Below, one piece after another: positions 8,005 through 16,175 of a DNA stretch of 64,000 nucleotides. Below the pieces are notes generated by a model. The model was not told the origin of the DNA and did no database searches. It was given only the letters and a program-made list of their open reading frames with translations. The stretch covers positions 51,406 to 115,405 of the forward strand of contig NZ_BNAY01000012.1 of assembly GCF_014654365.1 (NCBI RefSeq), read 5' to 3'. Both the position numbers and the translations under genes were made by a program. This stretch comes from Amycolatopsis oliviviridis. GTDB taxonomy: Bacteria > Actinomycetota > Actinomycetes > Mycobacteriales > Pseudonocardiaceae. Numbering within the stretch: position 1 is the first letter of the stretch; every line of letters begins with the position of its first letter.

Positions 8005-8956
8005 ACAGTTCGCGCTCGACGCGGCTCAGCGCCAGCCGTACCGCGCCGAGCGCCACGGCGTCTTCGCCGAGCGTCGACGTCTCGACGCGCACCGGGAACA
8101 GGCACAGCCTGGTGAGTTCGGCGCGCAGCGGCGCGGTCAGCCAGTCCGCGGCGCCGCCGATCACCACCAGCCGCGGGTCGACGGCGAGCACGGTCCCGGC
8201 GACCAGTTCGACGAACCCGACGGCCCGCCGCAGGGCGCCGATCTCGCCCGCCGCGCCGTGGTGACCGGCGTGCAGTTTCCCGCCGAGCAGCAGGCCCAGC
8301 GAGACGGTGCGTCCGGTCTGCACGTAGACGAAGTCGTCGACGCCGTGCGCGACGCCGCGCCAGTGCTCGGCCAGCGTCGCGAGCTTGGTGTCGTTCCCGG
8401 CGAGCACCGGGCAGCCGCCACCGAACTCCGCGGGCAGGTCGACGCCGGTCCAGCCGGGAAGGCGGTCGTCGCGGACGACCTTGCCGCCGGACACCACCCC
8501 GGTGGTGCCGATGCCGAGCACCCGCACGTTCGCGTGCCCCCGGACGGCGGCGCCGAGCACCCGGCGCGCGGCGCCGAGCCGGTCGGACGCGCCCATCTCC
8601 GGGTCGAGGTCGGCCTTCACCCGCCCGATGACCTCGCCCCGCAGGTCGGCGACCAGGCACAACGTCTGGCGCGGGCCGACTTCGAGCCCGGCGACCTGCC
8701 CGGATTCGGGACGGAAGCGGTACCGCTTGGCGGGCCTGCCCACCGGCCGCGGCGCGCCGGGGGAGAGCGGGACCTCCTCGACCAGGCCCTGACCGCCGAG
8801 GTCGACGGCGATCTCCTCGACCGTCGGCCGGGAGACCTCGCTCGCCTTGACCAGTTCCGCGAGAGTGAGTTCGTCGGCCGCGTACAGCGCGCGCAGGACG
8901 GCGATGGCGTTGAGCCGCCGCAGCAGCGACGGATCCCCTCCCGACAGTCTGGCCAT
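7973..8956 (-). CDS. ROK-family transcriptional regulator (NagC/XylR type)
   Basis: 327 residues. An N-terminal winged helix (LTLAELVKASEVSRPTVEEI) is joined to a ROK sugar-kinase-like domain with the glycine-rich GIGTTGVVSGGKVV, VLAGNDTKLATLAEHW and HGAAGEIGALR. I do not see the full cysteine zinc motif of active ROK kinases, so a repressor role is more likely than sugar phosphorylation. The ATG at 8956 comes two bases after the stop of the HxlR gene, so the two regulators form an operon. The 3' end runs 32 bases into the permease gene tail. Confidence 0.88.
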   Translation of the reverse strand: MARLSGGDPSLLRRLNAIAVLRALYAADELTLAELVKASEVSRPTVEEIAVDLGGQGLVEEVPLSPGAPRPVGRPAKRYRFRPESGQVAGLEVGPRQTLCLVADLRGEVIGRVKADLDPEMGASDRLGAARRVLGAAVRGHANVRVLGIGTTGVVSGGKVVRDDRLPGWTGVDLPAEFGGGCPVLAGNDTKLATLAEHWRGVAHGVDDFVYVQTGRTVSLGLLLGGKLHAGHHGAAGEIGALRRAVGFVELVAGTVLAVDPRLVVIGGAADWLTAPLRAELTRLCLFPVRVETSTLGEDAVALGAVRLALSRVERELFSVADVAGAG

Positions 8957-8958
8957 GC

Positions 8959-9381
8959 CTAAGCGTTGACGCGTTTGTCGTACTGGTCGCGCGCGACGGC
9001 GATCTCGCTCCGGTGGTCTTCGGTCCAGGTGACCAGCGACTGGATGGTCTTGTGCAGCGTCATGCCCAGCGGTGTCAGCGCGTAGTCCACACGAGGCGGC
9101 ACGACCGGGTAGACGGTCCGGGACACGAGCCCGTCGCGTTCGAGGTGACGCAGCGTCGTGGTGAGCATCCGCTGGCTGATGCCGTCGATCTTGTACTTCA
9201 GCTCGGTGAACCTGAGGGTGTTCAGGTCGAGCAGCGCGATGACCAGCAGTGACCACTTGTCCGCCACCCGGTCCAGGATCTGCCGGACCTCGCAGTCCTC
9301 GCGGGTGTCCCACTGGAAGGCCTCGTACTCCTCCTCGGTGAGTTCACAACGACTGGGTGAGTTCAAAGTGCCTTCTTCCAT
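8959..9381 (-). CDS. HxlR-family transcriptional regulator
   Basis: 140 residues with the HxlR winged helix: CEVRQILDRVADKWSLLVI at the start, LRFTELKYKIDGISQRMLT as the helix-turn-helix and YPVVPPRVDYALTPLGMTL as the wing. C40 in the DCEV segment is in the place of the redox or electrophile-sensing cysteine of some family members. A GTG at 9387 is an alternative start. It is divergent from an MFS exporter across 98 bases and probably controls it. Its own promoter at 9390-9418 puts the mRNA start within a few bases of the ATG. Confidence 0.9.
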   Translation of the reverse strand: MEEGTLNSPSRCELTEEEYEAFQWDTREDCEVRQILDRVADKWSLLVIALLDLNTLRFTELKYKIDGISQRMLTTTLRHLERDGLVSRTVYPVVPPRVDYALTPLGMTLHKTIQSLVTWTEDHRSEIAVARDQYDKRVNA

Positions 9382-9389
9382 GGTCACCG

Positions 9390-9418
9390 ATAGTGTCCGA
9401 AGATCTCCTTGGTTACAA
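9390..9418 (-). promoter_or_regulatory. Promoter of the HxlR gene
   Basis: On the minus strand, TTGTAA (9413-9418) and CACTAT (9390-9395) are separated by exactly 17 bases and end nine bases before the ATG at 9381. Both hexamers match the vegetative sigma consensus well. Confidence 0.6.
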
Positions 9419-9446
9419 GAGGGAACCGACCGGCATTCGGGTAACC
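9411..9446. promoter_or_regulatory. GGTTAC...GTAACC inverted repeat, possible HxlR operator
   Basis: GGTTAC (9411-9416) and GTAACC (9441-9446) form an inverted repeat. Nested next to it, CCGAC (9426-9430) pairs with GTCGG (9447-9451). The left arm overlaps the -35 box of the HxlR gene and the right arm lies upstream of the MFS gene, so a bound dimer could control both directions. Confidence 0.4.
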
Positions 9447-9479
9447 GTCGGTCCCTTGCCCACCGAGGGAGAACTGATC

Positions 9480-10919
9480 TTGACTACAACACGTGCCGCC
9501 GACCGGATGAGCGGGCGTGCCCGGGGCGTGCTCCTGGTGCTGTGCGGCGCCATCTTCCTGGAAGGCATCGACATCGCGATGCTGAACGTGGCGCTGCCGT
9601 CCATCCGGGCCGAACTCGGCCTGTCGACGGCGACCCTGAGCGGCGTGGTGAGCGCCTACGTGCTCGGTTACGGCGGGTTCATGCTGCTGGGCGGGCGCGC
9701 CGCGGACCTGTACGGCCGCCGCCGCATGTTCCTCACCTGGCTGGTGGTGTTCCTCGTCTTCTCCGGGCTGGGCGGGTTCGCCACCGAAGGCTGGATGCTG
9801 CTGCTCGCCCGGTTCATCACCGGGGTCGCCGCGGCCTTCATGACCCCCGCGGGCCTGTCGATCATCACCACGAGCTTCGAAGAAGGCCCGAAACGCACCA
9901 AGGCGCTGCTGTTCTACGCCGGCACCGCGGCCGGCGGTTTCGCACTCGGCCTCGTCATCGGCGGCCTGCTGACCGGGATCGACTGGCGCTGGGTGTTCTT
10001 CACGCCGGTGATCCTTTCCGCTGTCATCCTGGCCGCCGCGCTCTGGCTCATCAAGGAACCGGAGAAGCAGGCTCGCGTCCCCCGGCGGCTGGACCTCGGT
10101 GGGGCCGTCACCGTGACCGTGGCGATGCTGCTGCTCGCCTACGGGGTGGTCCGGCTGGAACATCCCGGGCGGGACTGGGGCTGGACGGTCGCTTCGTTCG
10201 CCGGGGGAGCGGCGGCGCTGACGGCCTTCGTGGCCATCGAACGCCGCTCGCCCGCGCCACTGGTGCGGCTGGGCATCCTGCGGTCGGGACCGCTGCTGCG
10301 GGCGAACATCAGCACCCTGCTCTACGCGGGTTCGTTCTTCGGGTTCCAGTTCCTCGTGACGCTGTACCTGCAGGAACTCCGCGGCTGGTCGACGCTGGAG
10401 ACGAGCCTGGCGCTGCTGGCGACCGGGATCGACGCGATCCTCGCGCCGACGCTGACCCCTCGGCTGGTGGCGAAGTTCGGCAACACCCGGGTGATCTTCG
10501 GTGGCATCGTGCTCGCTGTCGTGGCGTACGCGCTCTTCCTGCCGCTGAGCATGGACTGGACGTACGCGGCGATGTTCCCGTCGATGATCCTGCTGGGCCT
10601 CGGATTCGCCCTCGCCTACGGCCCGCTGACGATCGTCGCGACCGACGGGATCGCCGAGGACGAGCAGGGATTGGCGGGTGGTCTGCTGTACACGTCCTTC
10701 CAGTTCGGCGCGGCGCTCGGGCTGTCCGCGGTGACCGCCGTCAGCGTCGCCGCGCTCGGGGACGGTTCGCCGCAGGCCGCGCTCGGCGGCTTTCGCACGG
10801 CGCTGGTCGTGCCGCTGGTGATGGCCGTGCTCGCCGCGATCGTCATCGCGTCCGGCCGTCAGCGCGTTTCGGCGAAGGACGCCAGATTGGCCAAGGAGGA
10901 GGCGATCCCGGCCTCGTGA
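9480..10919 (+). CDS. MFS drug exporter, DHA2 type
   Basis: 479 residues and about 14 predicted membrane helices. DHA2 marks are IDIAMLNVALPSI in helix 1, the loop 2-3 motif GGRAADLYGRRRMF, and GFALGLVIGGLLTGIDWRWVFF, the antiporter-type motif C with the following WRWVFF. It probably exports toxic compounds using the proton gradient. The start is TTG 9480, with GAGGGAG nine bases upstream; no ATG or GTG is well placed. The divergent HxlR gene is the likely regulator. The last 61 bases overlap the SRPBCC gene tail on the other strand. Confidence 0.9.
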   Translation: MTTTRAADRMSGRARGVLLVLCGAIFLEGIDIAMLNVALPSIRAELGLSTATLSGVVSAYVLGYGGFMLLGGRAADLYGRRRMFLTWLVVFLVFSGLGGFATEGWMLLLARFITGVAAAFMTPAGLSIITTSFEEGPKRTKALLFYAGTAAGGFALGLVIGGLLTGIDWRWVFFTPVILSAVILAAALWLIKEPEKQARVPRRLDLGGAVTVTVAMLLLAYGVVRLEHPGRDWGWTVASFAGGAAALTAFVAIERRSPAPLVRLGILRSGPLLRANISTLLYAGSFFGFQFLVTLYLQELRGWSTLETSLALLATGIDAILAPTLTPRLVAKFGNTRVIFGGIVLAVVAYALFLPLSMDWTYAAMFPSMILLGLGFALAYGPLTIVATDGIAEDEQGLAGGLLYTSFQFGAALGLSAVTAVSVAALGDGSPQAALGGFRTALVVPLVMAVLAAIVIASGRQRVSAKDARLAKEEAIPAS

Positions 10920-11323
10920 TCCGCCTGGCCGATGCCGGACGGGACGTCCGTCGCGGTGACGGTCACTTCGGTGCCGTCACCCGCGGCGGCGAGGTCCCAG
11001 GTCATCGTCATGGTGCCCGCGAACGCCGGGTCTTCGGACTCGAAGACGGCCAGCTGCACCACGCGTTCCGCGGGCACCAGGTCGGCGAACCCGACTTCGA
11101 CGACGTCCGTCGCGTCCGACGATTTGCCGGGCGCGGCGGACGCGTCGAGGTAGGTGAGGGTCATCCGGAAGCCGCCGCCGGGCCGCGGATCCCAGTGCTC
11201 GATCCGGCCGCGCATCCCTTCCGGTGGCAGCCAGGTTTCGAGGGATTCCCGGTCGAGGAGGGCTTCGTAGACGATCGCGGGCGATGCGGCGATCACCCGG
11301 CTGCCGCTGTCGATCCTGTCCAT
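10859..11323 (-). CDS. SRPBCC/AHSA1-family protein
   Basis: 154 residues with the START-like AHSA1 pattern: VIAASPAIVYEALLDRESLETWL, a central PRPGGGFRMTLTYLD, and a C-terminal GIASSLANLASFAETR helix. These small hydrophobic-pocket proteins bind lipids or polyketides or act like Aha1; the ligand is unknown. ATG 11323 is preceded by TAGACT seven bases upstream and by no ribosome site, which suggests a leaderless mRNA. Its 3' end overlaps the MFS gene by 61 bases, tail to tail. Confidence 0.88.
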   Translation of the reverse strand: MDRIDSGSRVIAASPAIVYEALLDRESLETWLPPEGMRGRIEHWDPRPGGGFRMTLTYLDASAAPGKSSDATDVVEVGFADLVPAERVVQLAVFESEDPAFAGTMTMTWDLAAAGDGTEVTVTATDVPSGIGQADHEAGIASSLANLASFAETR

Positions 11324-11330
11324 CGGCCCG

Positions 11331-11336
11331 AGTCTA
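11331..11336 (-). promoter_or_regulatory. Putative -10 box of leaderless SRPBCC mRNA
   Basis: TAGACT on the minus strand lies seven bases before the ATG at 11323. No purine-rich ribosome site lies between them. Confidence 0.5.
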
Positions 11337-11390
11337 GGGGCGGATAGGCCGATCATCGCGGATCACGGACGTCGGTGGCTGCTGCCGCCG

Positions 11391-11501
11391 GTGGCCATCG
11401 CCAAGGAACGGCGACGGCGGCGCAAGGTGCACCGCGAGGTCATGAATTCGCTCACGACCGAGCAGCGGCTCACCGTCCTCATCATGGGTTCCGAGGAGTG
11501 A
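11391..11501 (+). CDS. Possible small basic peptide overlapping amiE 3' end
   Basis: A 36-codon frame from GTG 11391, with very high GC at third positions and an arginine block (AKERRRRRKVHREV) before a tail reading TTEQRLTVLIMGSEE. It overlaps the last 20 bases of amiE on the other strand. There is no visible ribosome site, and the minus strand is also open here with equally biased codons, so the codon argument is weak. It may instead be the decayed C-terminus of a lost gene, because the frame stays open to about 11310 without a start codon. Confidence 0.2.
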   Translation: MAIAKERRRRRKVHREVMNSLTTEQRLTVLIMGSEE

Positions 11502-12480
11502 TGGTGTCCCGGGTGATCGACTCGACGTTCTCCTGCGCCTTCTTGGCGTCGGTGACCCAGAGCTTGTAGAAGTCGAACGGGCAGTCCGCGACACCCTTGT
11601 CGCCTTCGTCCGCGTCCTGCACGCCGGTGTAACCACGGTGCAGCAGCTTGAAGATGTGGTTCTGCGACTGGTCGTAGGTCCGCGCGTCGCGGATCGCCGA
11701 CACCGAGAGCTGCGCGTACTGGATCCCGTATTCCTCTTCGCCGGTCTCGCCGAGCGTGCGCCCGTCGAAGCCGATGATCGCGGAGTGGCCGAAGTAGGAG
11801 TACACGCCGTCGAAACCGGCGGCGTTCGCCACGGCCACGTAGCAGTTGTTGGCCCACGCCATGGCTTTCGCCATCAGCACCTGCTGTTCCTTCGCCGGGT
11901 ACATGTAGCCCTGGCAGCGCACGATCAGCTCGGCGCCCTTCATCGCGCAGTCGCGCCAGATCTCCGGGTAGTTCCCGTCGTCGCAGATGATCAGCGAGAT
12001 CTTCATGCCCTTGGGGCCGTCGCTGACGTAGGTCTCCTCGCCGGGGTACCAGCCTTCGATCGGGCACCACGGCAGGATCTTGCGGTACTTCTGGACGATC
12101 TCGCCGCGGTCGTTGATGAGCACCAAAGTGTTGTACGGCGGCTTGTTCGGGTGGTCCTCGTGCCGCTCGCCGGTGATGGAGAAGACGCCCCAGGTCTGCG
12201 CTTCCCGGCAGGCGGCGGCGAAGATCTCGGTCTCCTCGCCGGGAATGGTCGCTGCGGTCTCGTACATCTCCTTGGGGTCGTACATGATGCCCTGCGTCGA
12301 GTACTCCGGGAAGATCACCAGGTCCATGCCCGGCAGCCCGGTCTTCATGCCCACCACCATTTCGGCGATCTTGCGGGCGTTGGCGAGGACTTCGGCCTTG
12401 GTGTGCAAGCGAGGCATCTTGTAGTTGACCACCGCGACGCCGACCGTGTCCGGGCTGGCGGAAATGTCACCGTGTCGCAT
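11482..12480 (-). CDS. amiE: Aliphatic amidase (acetamidase)
   Basis: 332 residues. Hydrolyses short aliphatic amides such as acetamide to the acid and ammonia. It is a nitrilase-superfamily enzyme with the catalytic triad in the classical AmiE positions: E59 (FPEYSTQG), K134 (KYRKILPW) and C166 (LIICDDGNYPEIW). The N-terminus MRHGDIS is also classical. The C-terminus stops at TITPRNP, about 14 residues short of the Pseudomonas and Rhodococcus enzymes, which continue with a segment containing CPVG; no frame downstream restores it. The ATG overlaps the end of amiS by 14 bases, so both lie on one mRNA. Confidence 0.95.
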   Translation of the reverse strand: MRHGDISASPDTVGVAVVNYKMPRLHTKAEVLANARKIAEMVVGMKTGLPGMDLVIFPEYSTQGIMYDPKEMYETAATIPGEETEIFAAACREAQTWGVFSITGERHEDHPNKPPYNTLVLINDRGEIVQKYRKILPWCPIEGWYPGEETYVSDGPKGMKISLIICDDGNYPEIWRDCAMKGAELIVRCQGYMYPAKEQQVLMAKAMAWANNCYVAVANAAGFDGVYSYFGHSAIIGFDGRTLGETGEEEYGIQYAQLSVSAIRDARTYDQSQNHIFKLLHRGYTGVQDADEGDKGVADCPFDFYKLWVTDAKKAQENVESITRDTITPRNP

Positions 12481-13090
12481 GAAGACTCCTTTTCTCGGAA
12501 CGGTTTTTCAGGACATCGAGAGATCCGGCCGCGGCGATGAGCGCCACCGCGATCGCGGCCGCCAGCAAGGCCGTCCCGGCGTCACTGCGGTAGGCGCCGG
12601 TCAGGCCGAGGAAAGCGGGCACCGTGCAGGTCGGCTGGCTGAGCAGCAGGACGGTCCAGCCGGTGAACCGCGTCAGGCGTTCCTTGCCGAGGCCGAGCAC
12701 CAGGAAGAACAAGGCCCACAACAGCGCCCAGGACAGCCAGATGACACCGAACACCGGGTCGTCGTCGTGCCAGAACGCGATCCCCGCGTACACCACGGCG
12801 GCGCCCGCCACGAAGAGCGAGAACCAGCCGATGCCTTCGGGTTCCAGGCCGGCGAGGTTCGCGATGCCGACATACAGATAGGTGAAACCGAAAAGGTACA
12901 GGCCGGACGCGGCGAGGATCGCGTCCGGATTCCCGCCGGCCTGGACGATCAGCACGGTCGGGGTGACGCACTGCAGCGCGCCGACGAACAGGTTCAGCAC
13001 CGCCGCCGAGCGGGGCGGGATCCGGCCGAGCAACATCAGGCCGTTGATCATCAAGGCGGCGCCGACGTAGAGCAGGCCCACGTTGCCCAT
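12467..13090 (-). CDS. amiS: AmiS/UreI-family amide (urea) channel
   Basis: 207 residues and six or seven membrane helices. Family marks are GNVGLLYVGAALMINGLMLL at the start, GLYLFGFTYLYVGIANL in the middle and QPTCTVPAFLGLTGAY near the end. AmiS/UreI proteins let short amides or urea cross the membrane. ATG 13090 has GGAGG five bases upstream; a GTG at 13096 overlaps that site and is less likely. It lies directly upstream of amiE, as in other acetamidase operons, and has its own promoter at 13135-13163. Confidence 0.92.
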   Translation of the reverse strand: MGNVGLLYVGAALMINGLMLLGRIPPRSAAVLNLFVGALQCVTPTVLIVQAGGNPDAILAASGLYLFGFTYLYVGIANLAGLEPEGIGWFSLFVAGAAVVYAGIAFWHDDDPVFGVIWLSWALLWALFFLVLGLGKERLTRFTGWTVLLLSQPTCTVPAFLGLTGAYRSDAGTALLAAAIAVALIAAAGSLDVLKNRSEKRSLHATR

Positions 13091-13125
13091 GCTCACCTCC
13101 GCGTAACGTGCATCACGTGGAATAA

Positions 13126-13163
13126 TTTCAAATGAAAGTATGTGGTGTGCCGGGGCGAGTCAA
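13126..13163 (-). promoter_or_regulatory. amiSE promoter with palindromic operator
   Basis: On the minus strand TTGACT (plus 13158-13163) and TACTTT (plus 13135-13140) are 17 bases apart. A palindrome TTTCA-AA-TGAAA (13126-13137) overlaps the -10 box. The amiS start lies 45 bases downstream. This fits a separately inducible amiS-amiE unit within the amiC-amiS-amiE array. Confidence 0.55.
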
Positions 13164-13174
13164 GAGGTCTGGTT

Positions 13175-14251
13175 CTACAGCCTGGTCAGGACTTCGAAGT
13201 CGTAGCCGTCGGCGACGGCGAGATGCACGTGCTGGTCGGCTTGCCGCCCGCGGAATTCGACCGTGCCGCGCGGGCCGTGGTAGGCGACGCCGTCGATCGC
13301 CGCGTTGAGCGCGGGCAGATCCGGTGTCCCCGCCCGGCGCACGAGTTCCGCCAGCGTGTGCAGTCCCTCGTAACAGGATTCGGCGGCGTTGTTCAAGGCC
13401 GGGGCGCCGGGACCGTTGCGGTCGACGTAGCGGCCGAGCAGGTCCATCGCGTCCGCGGTGACCATGGACCGGAAGTAGGCGGCGGAGACGTAGAGGTTGC
13501 CGGTGGCGTTCGCGCCGCTGGCGAGGAGCATGTTCTCCTCCATCAGTGGGCTGAAGCGGATCAGGCGGTCGCCGAGCCCTTGCGCGGCGAAGGCCCGGTT
13601 GAAGCGGACGGCGTCTTGCCCGACCAGCAACATGAGCACACCGTCGCTTGTGGACTGTTCGACCGAACGGACCACTGTGGACATGTCGCCCTCGCCGAGC
13701 CCGACGAACGCCTCGCCGGTGATGCGCAGGCCGAGATCCTTGGCGTAGTGCCGGATCGCGCGTGCCGACCGGTGCGGCCAGACGTAGTCGTCGCCGACGA
13801 CGAACCAGCGCCGGGCGCCGAGATGGTCGCGCAGCCAGCGCAGGGCCGGCTCGATCTGGCAGCGCGGTGTCTCGCCCGTGCAGAAGATGCCTGAACGGCG
13901 CTCGCCGCCTTCGTAGAGCGAGGTGTAGACGTACGGGACCCTGTCGGCCACGACCGGTGCGAGCGCGTTCCGGATCGACGAGATGTGCCAGCCGCTCACC
14001 GCGTCGACCTGTCCGCCCTCGACCAGGCGCCGCAGGTCCGCGGCCACTTGCGCCGGGCTGCCGCCGCCGTCGACCACTTCGGCCTCGACCTGCCTGCCGA
14101 GGATGCCGCCGGACTCGTTGAGTTCGTGGACGGCCAGCTCCGTGATCGCCTCGCAGGACGGGCCGAACAGCCCGGCGGGCCCCTGCAGCGGGACCACCAT
14201 GGCCACGCGCCAGGTGTCGTCGCGGGGCCGTGTGGCGAGGCGTAGGGGCAT
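13175..14251 (-). CDS. amiC: AmiC-like amide-sensing binding protein
   Basis: 358 residues with a type I periplasmic-binding fold: VAMVVPLQGPAGLFGPSC at the start, NESGGILGRQVEAEVVDGGG, and RWFVVGDDYVWPHRS in the middle. There is no signal peptide or lipobox, so the protein stays in the cytoplasm. That is the hallmark of AmiC-type amide sensors rather than of transporter-binding proteins. In Pseudomonas AmiC senses acetamide and holds an antiterminator; in M. smegmatis an amiC gene heads the acetamidase locus and acts in induction. Here it heads the amiC-amiS-amiE array and is divergent from a MarR gene. ATG 14251 has GGAG five bases upstream. Confidence 0.85.
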   Translation of the reverse strand: MPLRLATRPRDDTWRVAMVVPLQGPAGLFGPSCEAITELAVHELNESGGILGRQVEAEVVDGGGSPAQVAADLRRLVEGGQVDAVSGWHISSIRNALAPVVADRVPYVYTSLYEGGERRSGIFCTGETPRCQIEPALRWLRDHLGARRWFVVGDDYVWPHRSARAIRHYAKDLGLRITGEAFVGLGEGDMSTVVRSVEQSTSDGVLMLLVGQDAVRFNRAFAAQGLGDRLIRFSPLMEENMLLASGANATGNLYVSAAYFRSMVTADAMDLLGRYVDRNGPGAPALNNAAESCYEGLHTLAELVRRAGTPDLPALNAAIDGVAYHGPRGTVEFRGRQADQHVHLAVADGYDFEVLTRL

Positions 14252-14286
14252 GGCGCTCCGTGCGGTGGCCCGGTAAGGTCAAAGTG

Positions 14287-14327
14287 CTTCCACCTGGAAG
14301 TATTGCGAGGGTGTCCGGTTTTGGCAA
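14287..14327 (-). promoter_or_regulatory. amiC promoter and MarR-type operator
   Basis: On the minus strand TTGCCA (plus 14322-14327) and AATACT (plus 14299-14304) are 17 bases apart. The palindrome CTTCCA-CC-TGGAAG (14287-14300) covers the expected transcription start of amiC. It also lies about 40 bases upstream of the divergent MarR gene, so a MarR dimer bound here could repress both. Confidence 0.6.
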
Positions 14328-14338
14328 GGGGACGGGAT

Positions 14339-14749
14339 ATGGGGACACGCGGCGTCGCGACCGCCGGAATGTCGATCACCGGCTCGCTCACCCGTGCCGC
14401 CAGGGCCGTCGCCGCCCGGGTCGAGCAGGTGCTCGCCAAGGAAGGTCTCACCCTGGACCAGTGGCTGGTGCTGGACGCGCTGAGCGGCAAGGGCGGTCTC
14501 GCCATGGCCGATCTCGCCGACCGGACACTGGCCACCGCCCCGACGCTGACCAGGGTGGTCGACAAACTGGTGACCACCGCGCAGGCCTACCGCGAGGTCG
14601 ACGCCGCCGACAGGCGCCGGGTGCTCGTCCACCTCAGCGCCCGCGGCCGGGCGACGTACCGGCGCGTGGCCGCGAAGGTGTCGGAAGTGGAAGCCCGGCT
14701 CGACGTGCCGGACGAACTGCTCGCGGCGTTGCGGGGTCTCGGCGACTGA
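14339..14749 (+). CDS. MarR-family regulator of the amidase locus
   Basis: 136 residues. The winged-helix core runs from TLDQWLVLDALSGKGGLAMA through DRTLATAPTLTRVVDKLV to the wing with VDAADRRRVLVHLSARG. It is divergent from amiC with a palindrome in between. The M. smegmatis acetamidase locus likewise has a MarR-like repressor gene (amiA) next to amiC, so the same role, repression relieved by amide, is likely; that comparison is from memory. ATG 14339 has an AGGGGACGG stretch before it. ATG 14369 is an alternative that would still keep the domain. Confidence 0.85.
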   Translation: MGTRGVATAGMSITGSLTRAARAVAARVEQVLAKEGLTLDQWLVLDALSGKGGLAMADLADRTLATAPTLTRVVDKLVTTAQAYREVDAADRRRVLVHLSARGRATYRRVAAKVSEVEARLDVPDELLAALRGLGD

Positions 14750-14752
14750 AGG

Positions 14753-15397
14753 TCAGCCGTGCGGCGGGTACGGCACCGGCCGGGCCGGGGGCTTCTTCGT
14801 CAGCGCGACGATGCCGAGGACCGCGGCGACGACGAGCGCGACGAACACGAACAACGCGGCCACCACGAACACCACGCGGAAACCGGTGGCGTCCGAGAGC
14901 AGTCCGCCGAGGACCGGCGCGATCACCAAGGCGAGGACACCGAGGCCCGCCGTGATCCCGGCGGCGGCACCGCGGCCGGACCGGAGCCGCCGGATCAGGG
15001 CGACGGTCACCCCGAGGACGGCGCCCGCGCCGAGTCCGGTGAGTACCCGGCCGACCAGGAACAGGCCGCTGCTGGGGACGAAGGCGACCAGCAGCACGCC
15101 GAGGAGCATCAAGACGATCGCGGGCACGGCCACCGGCGTCGGGAAGCGCCCGCCGGGCAGCAGACCCGCCGGGAAGGCGATCGCGGCCGCGACGAGGTAC
15201 GAGACGAGGCCGTACAGCAGCAGGGACTGGCCGGACATGCCCAGATCGATCTGCACGGCCGACCCGCCGTCGAAGCGGTAGATCACGGTGACCAGGAAAA
15301 GGCCGATGAGCGCGGCGAAGCCGGGCCCGATGACCAGCCACCAGGGAGGGGCGGCGGTCGGCTGCGGGTCGCTCTGTGTCGGCGTCGGCACGTACAT
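14753..15397 (-). CDS. Six-helix membrane protein, half-size MFS-like
   Basis: 214 residues. A short proline-rich N-terminus is followed by about six membrane helices, with VGRVLTGLGAGAVLGVTVALIRRL resembling the MFS motif after helix 4 and a basic, proline-rich tail PPARPVPYPP. It is half the length of a normal MFS carrier, so it may work as a dimer, or it may belong to a different small family. ATG 15397 has TAGGTT six bases upstream and no ribosome site, which suggests a leaderless mRNA. It converges on the MarR gene, three bases apart. Confidence 0.75.
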   Translation of the reverse strand: MYVPTPTQSDPQPTAAPPWWLVIGPGFAALIGLFLVTVIYRFDGGSAVQIDLGMSGQSLLLYGLVSYLVAAAIAFPAGLLPGGRFPTPVAVPAIVLMLLGVLLVAFVPSSGLFLVGRVLTGLGAGAVLGVTVALIRRLRSGRGAAAGITAGLGVLALVIAPVLGGLLSDATGFRVVFVVAALFVFVALVVAAVLGIVALTKKPPARPVPYPPHG

Positions 15398-15491
15398 GCG
15401 CACAACCTATAGCGCCAGGCGCCGCCGGTGGATCACTTCGCCGAAGAACGCCGGGCCCCGGCCACCGGGCCGGCGCGTCATAATCACGATC

Positions 15492-16175
15492 ATGCCGCAT
15501 ATCCTGCTGATCGAAGACGATGTGTCCATTCGCGACGCGATGGAACTCGTCCTGCGGCGCCACGGCCACGACGTCGATACCGCCGGCAGCGGCGAAGACG
15601 GGCTCGGTCTGGTGCGGCGTCCCGGCGCGGGCGGGATCGAGGTGGTCGTGCTGGATCTGATGCTGCCGGGGATGGACGGTTTCGAGGTGTGCCGCCGGAT
15701 CCGCGAGCTGAGCACGATGCCGATCATCATGCTCACCTCGCGCGGCGACGACTCCGACATCGTCGGCGGGCTGGAGGCCGGAGCCGACGACTACGTGGTG
15801 AAGCCGGTGACCGCGCGGGTTCTCGAGGCCAGGATCCGCGCGGCCGTCCGGCGGGTCGTCCCGGCCGTGCGGGAGCACGAGGACCACGACGGGCTCGTCC
15901 TCGATCGCGCGGGGCTGACCGTCACCAAGAACGGTGCCCCGCTGGCGATCCCGCCGACCGAACTCCGGCTCCTGCTGGAGCTTTCCGCCTCGCCGGGCCG
16001 GGTCTTCACCCGCGAGCGACTGCTGGAACTGGTCTGGGAGCACGACTACTTCGCGGATGTGCGGCTGGTCGACGCCGCCGTCGGGCGGCTGCGCGCCAAG
16101 ATCGAGGACGTCGCCTCCCGGCCGCGCTATGTGCAGACCGTGCGCGGGTTCGGCTACCGCTTCGGACCGCTGTGA
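15492..16175 (+). CDS. Two-component response regulator, OmpR/PhoB type
   Basis: 227 residues. The receiver domain has acidic pocket E8-D9-D10, the phosphoacceptor D55 (VVVLDLMLPGMDGF), T/S in IIMLTSRG and K in VVKPV. The C-terminal OmpR winged helix runs from LVLDRAGLTVTKNG to the closing VRGFGYRFGPL. CATAAT lies seven bases before ATG 15492 with no ribosome site, so translation is probably leaderless. Its stop overlaps the kinase start by four bases (GTGA). Together with the kinase and lipoprotein it recalls the MtrA-MtrB-LpqB arrangement, but it is a separate system. Confidence 0.93.
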   Translation: MPHILLIEDDVSIRDAMELVLRRHGHDVDTAGSGEDGLGLVRRPGAGGIEVVVLDLMLPGMDGFEVCRRIRELSTMPIIMLTSRGDDSDIVGGLEAGADDYVVKPVTARVLEARIRAAVRRVVPAVREHEDHDGLVLDRAGLTVTKNGAPLAIPPTELRLLLELSASPGRVFTRERLLELVWEHDYFADVRLVDAAVGRLRAKIEDVASRPRYVQTVRGFGYRFGPL

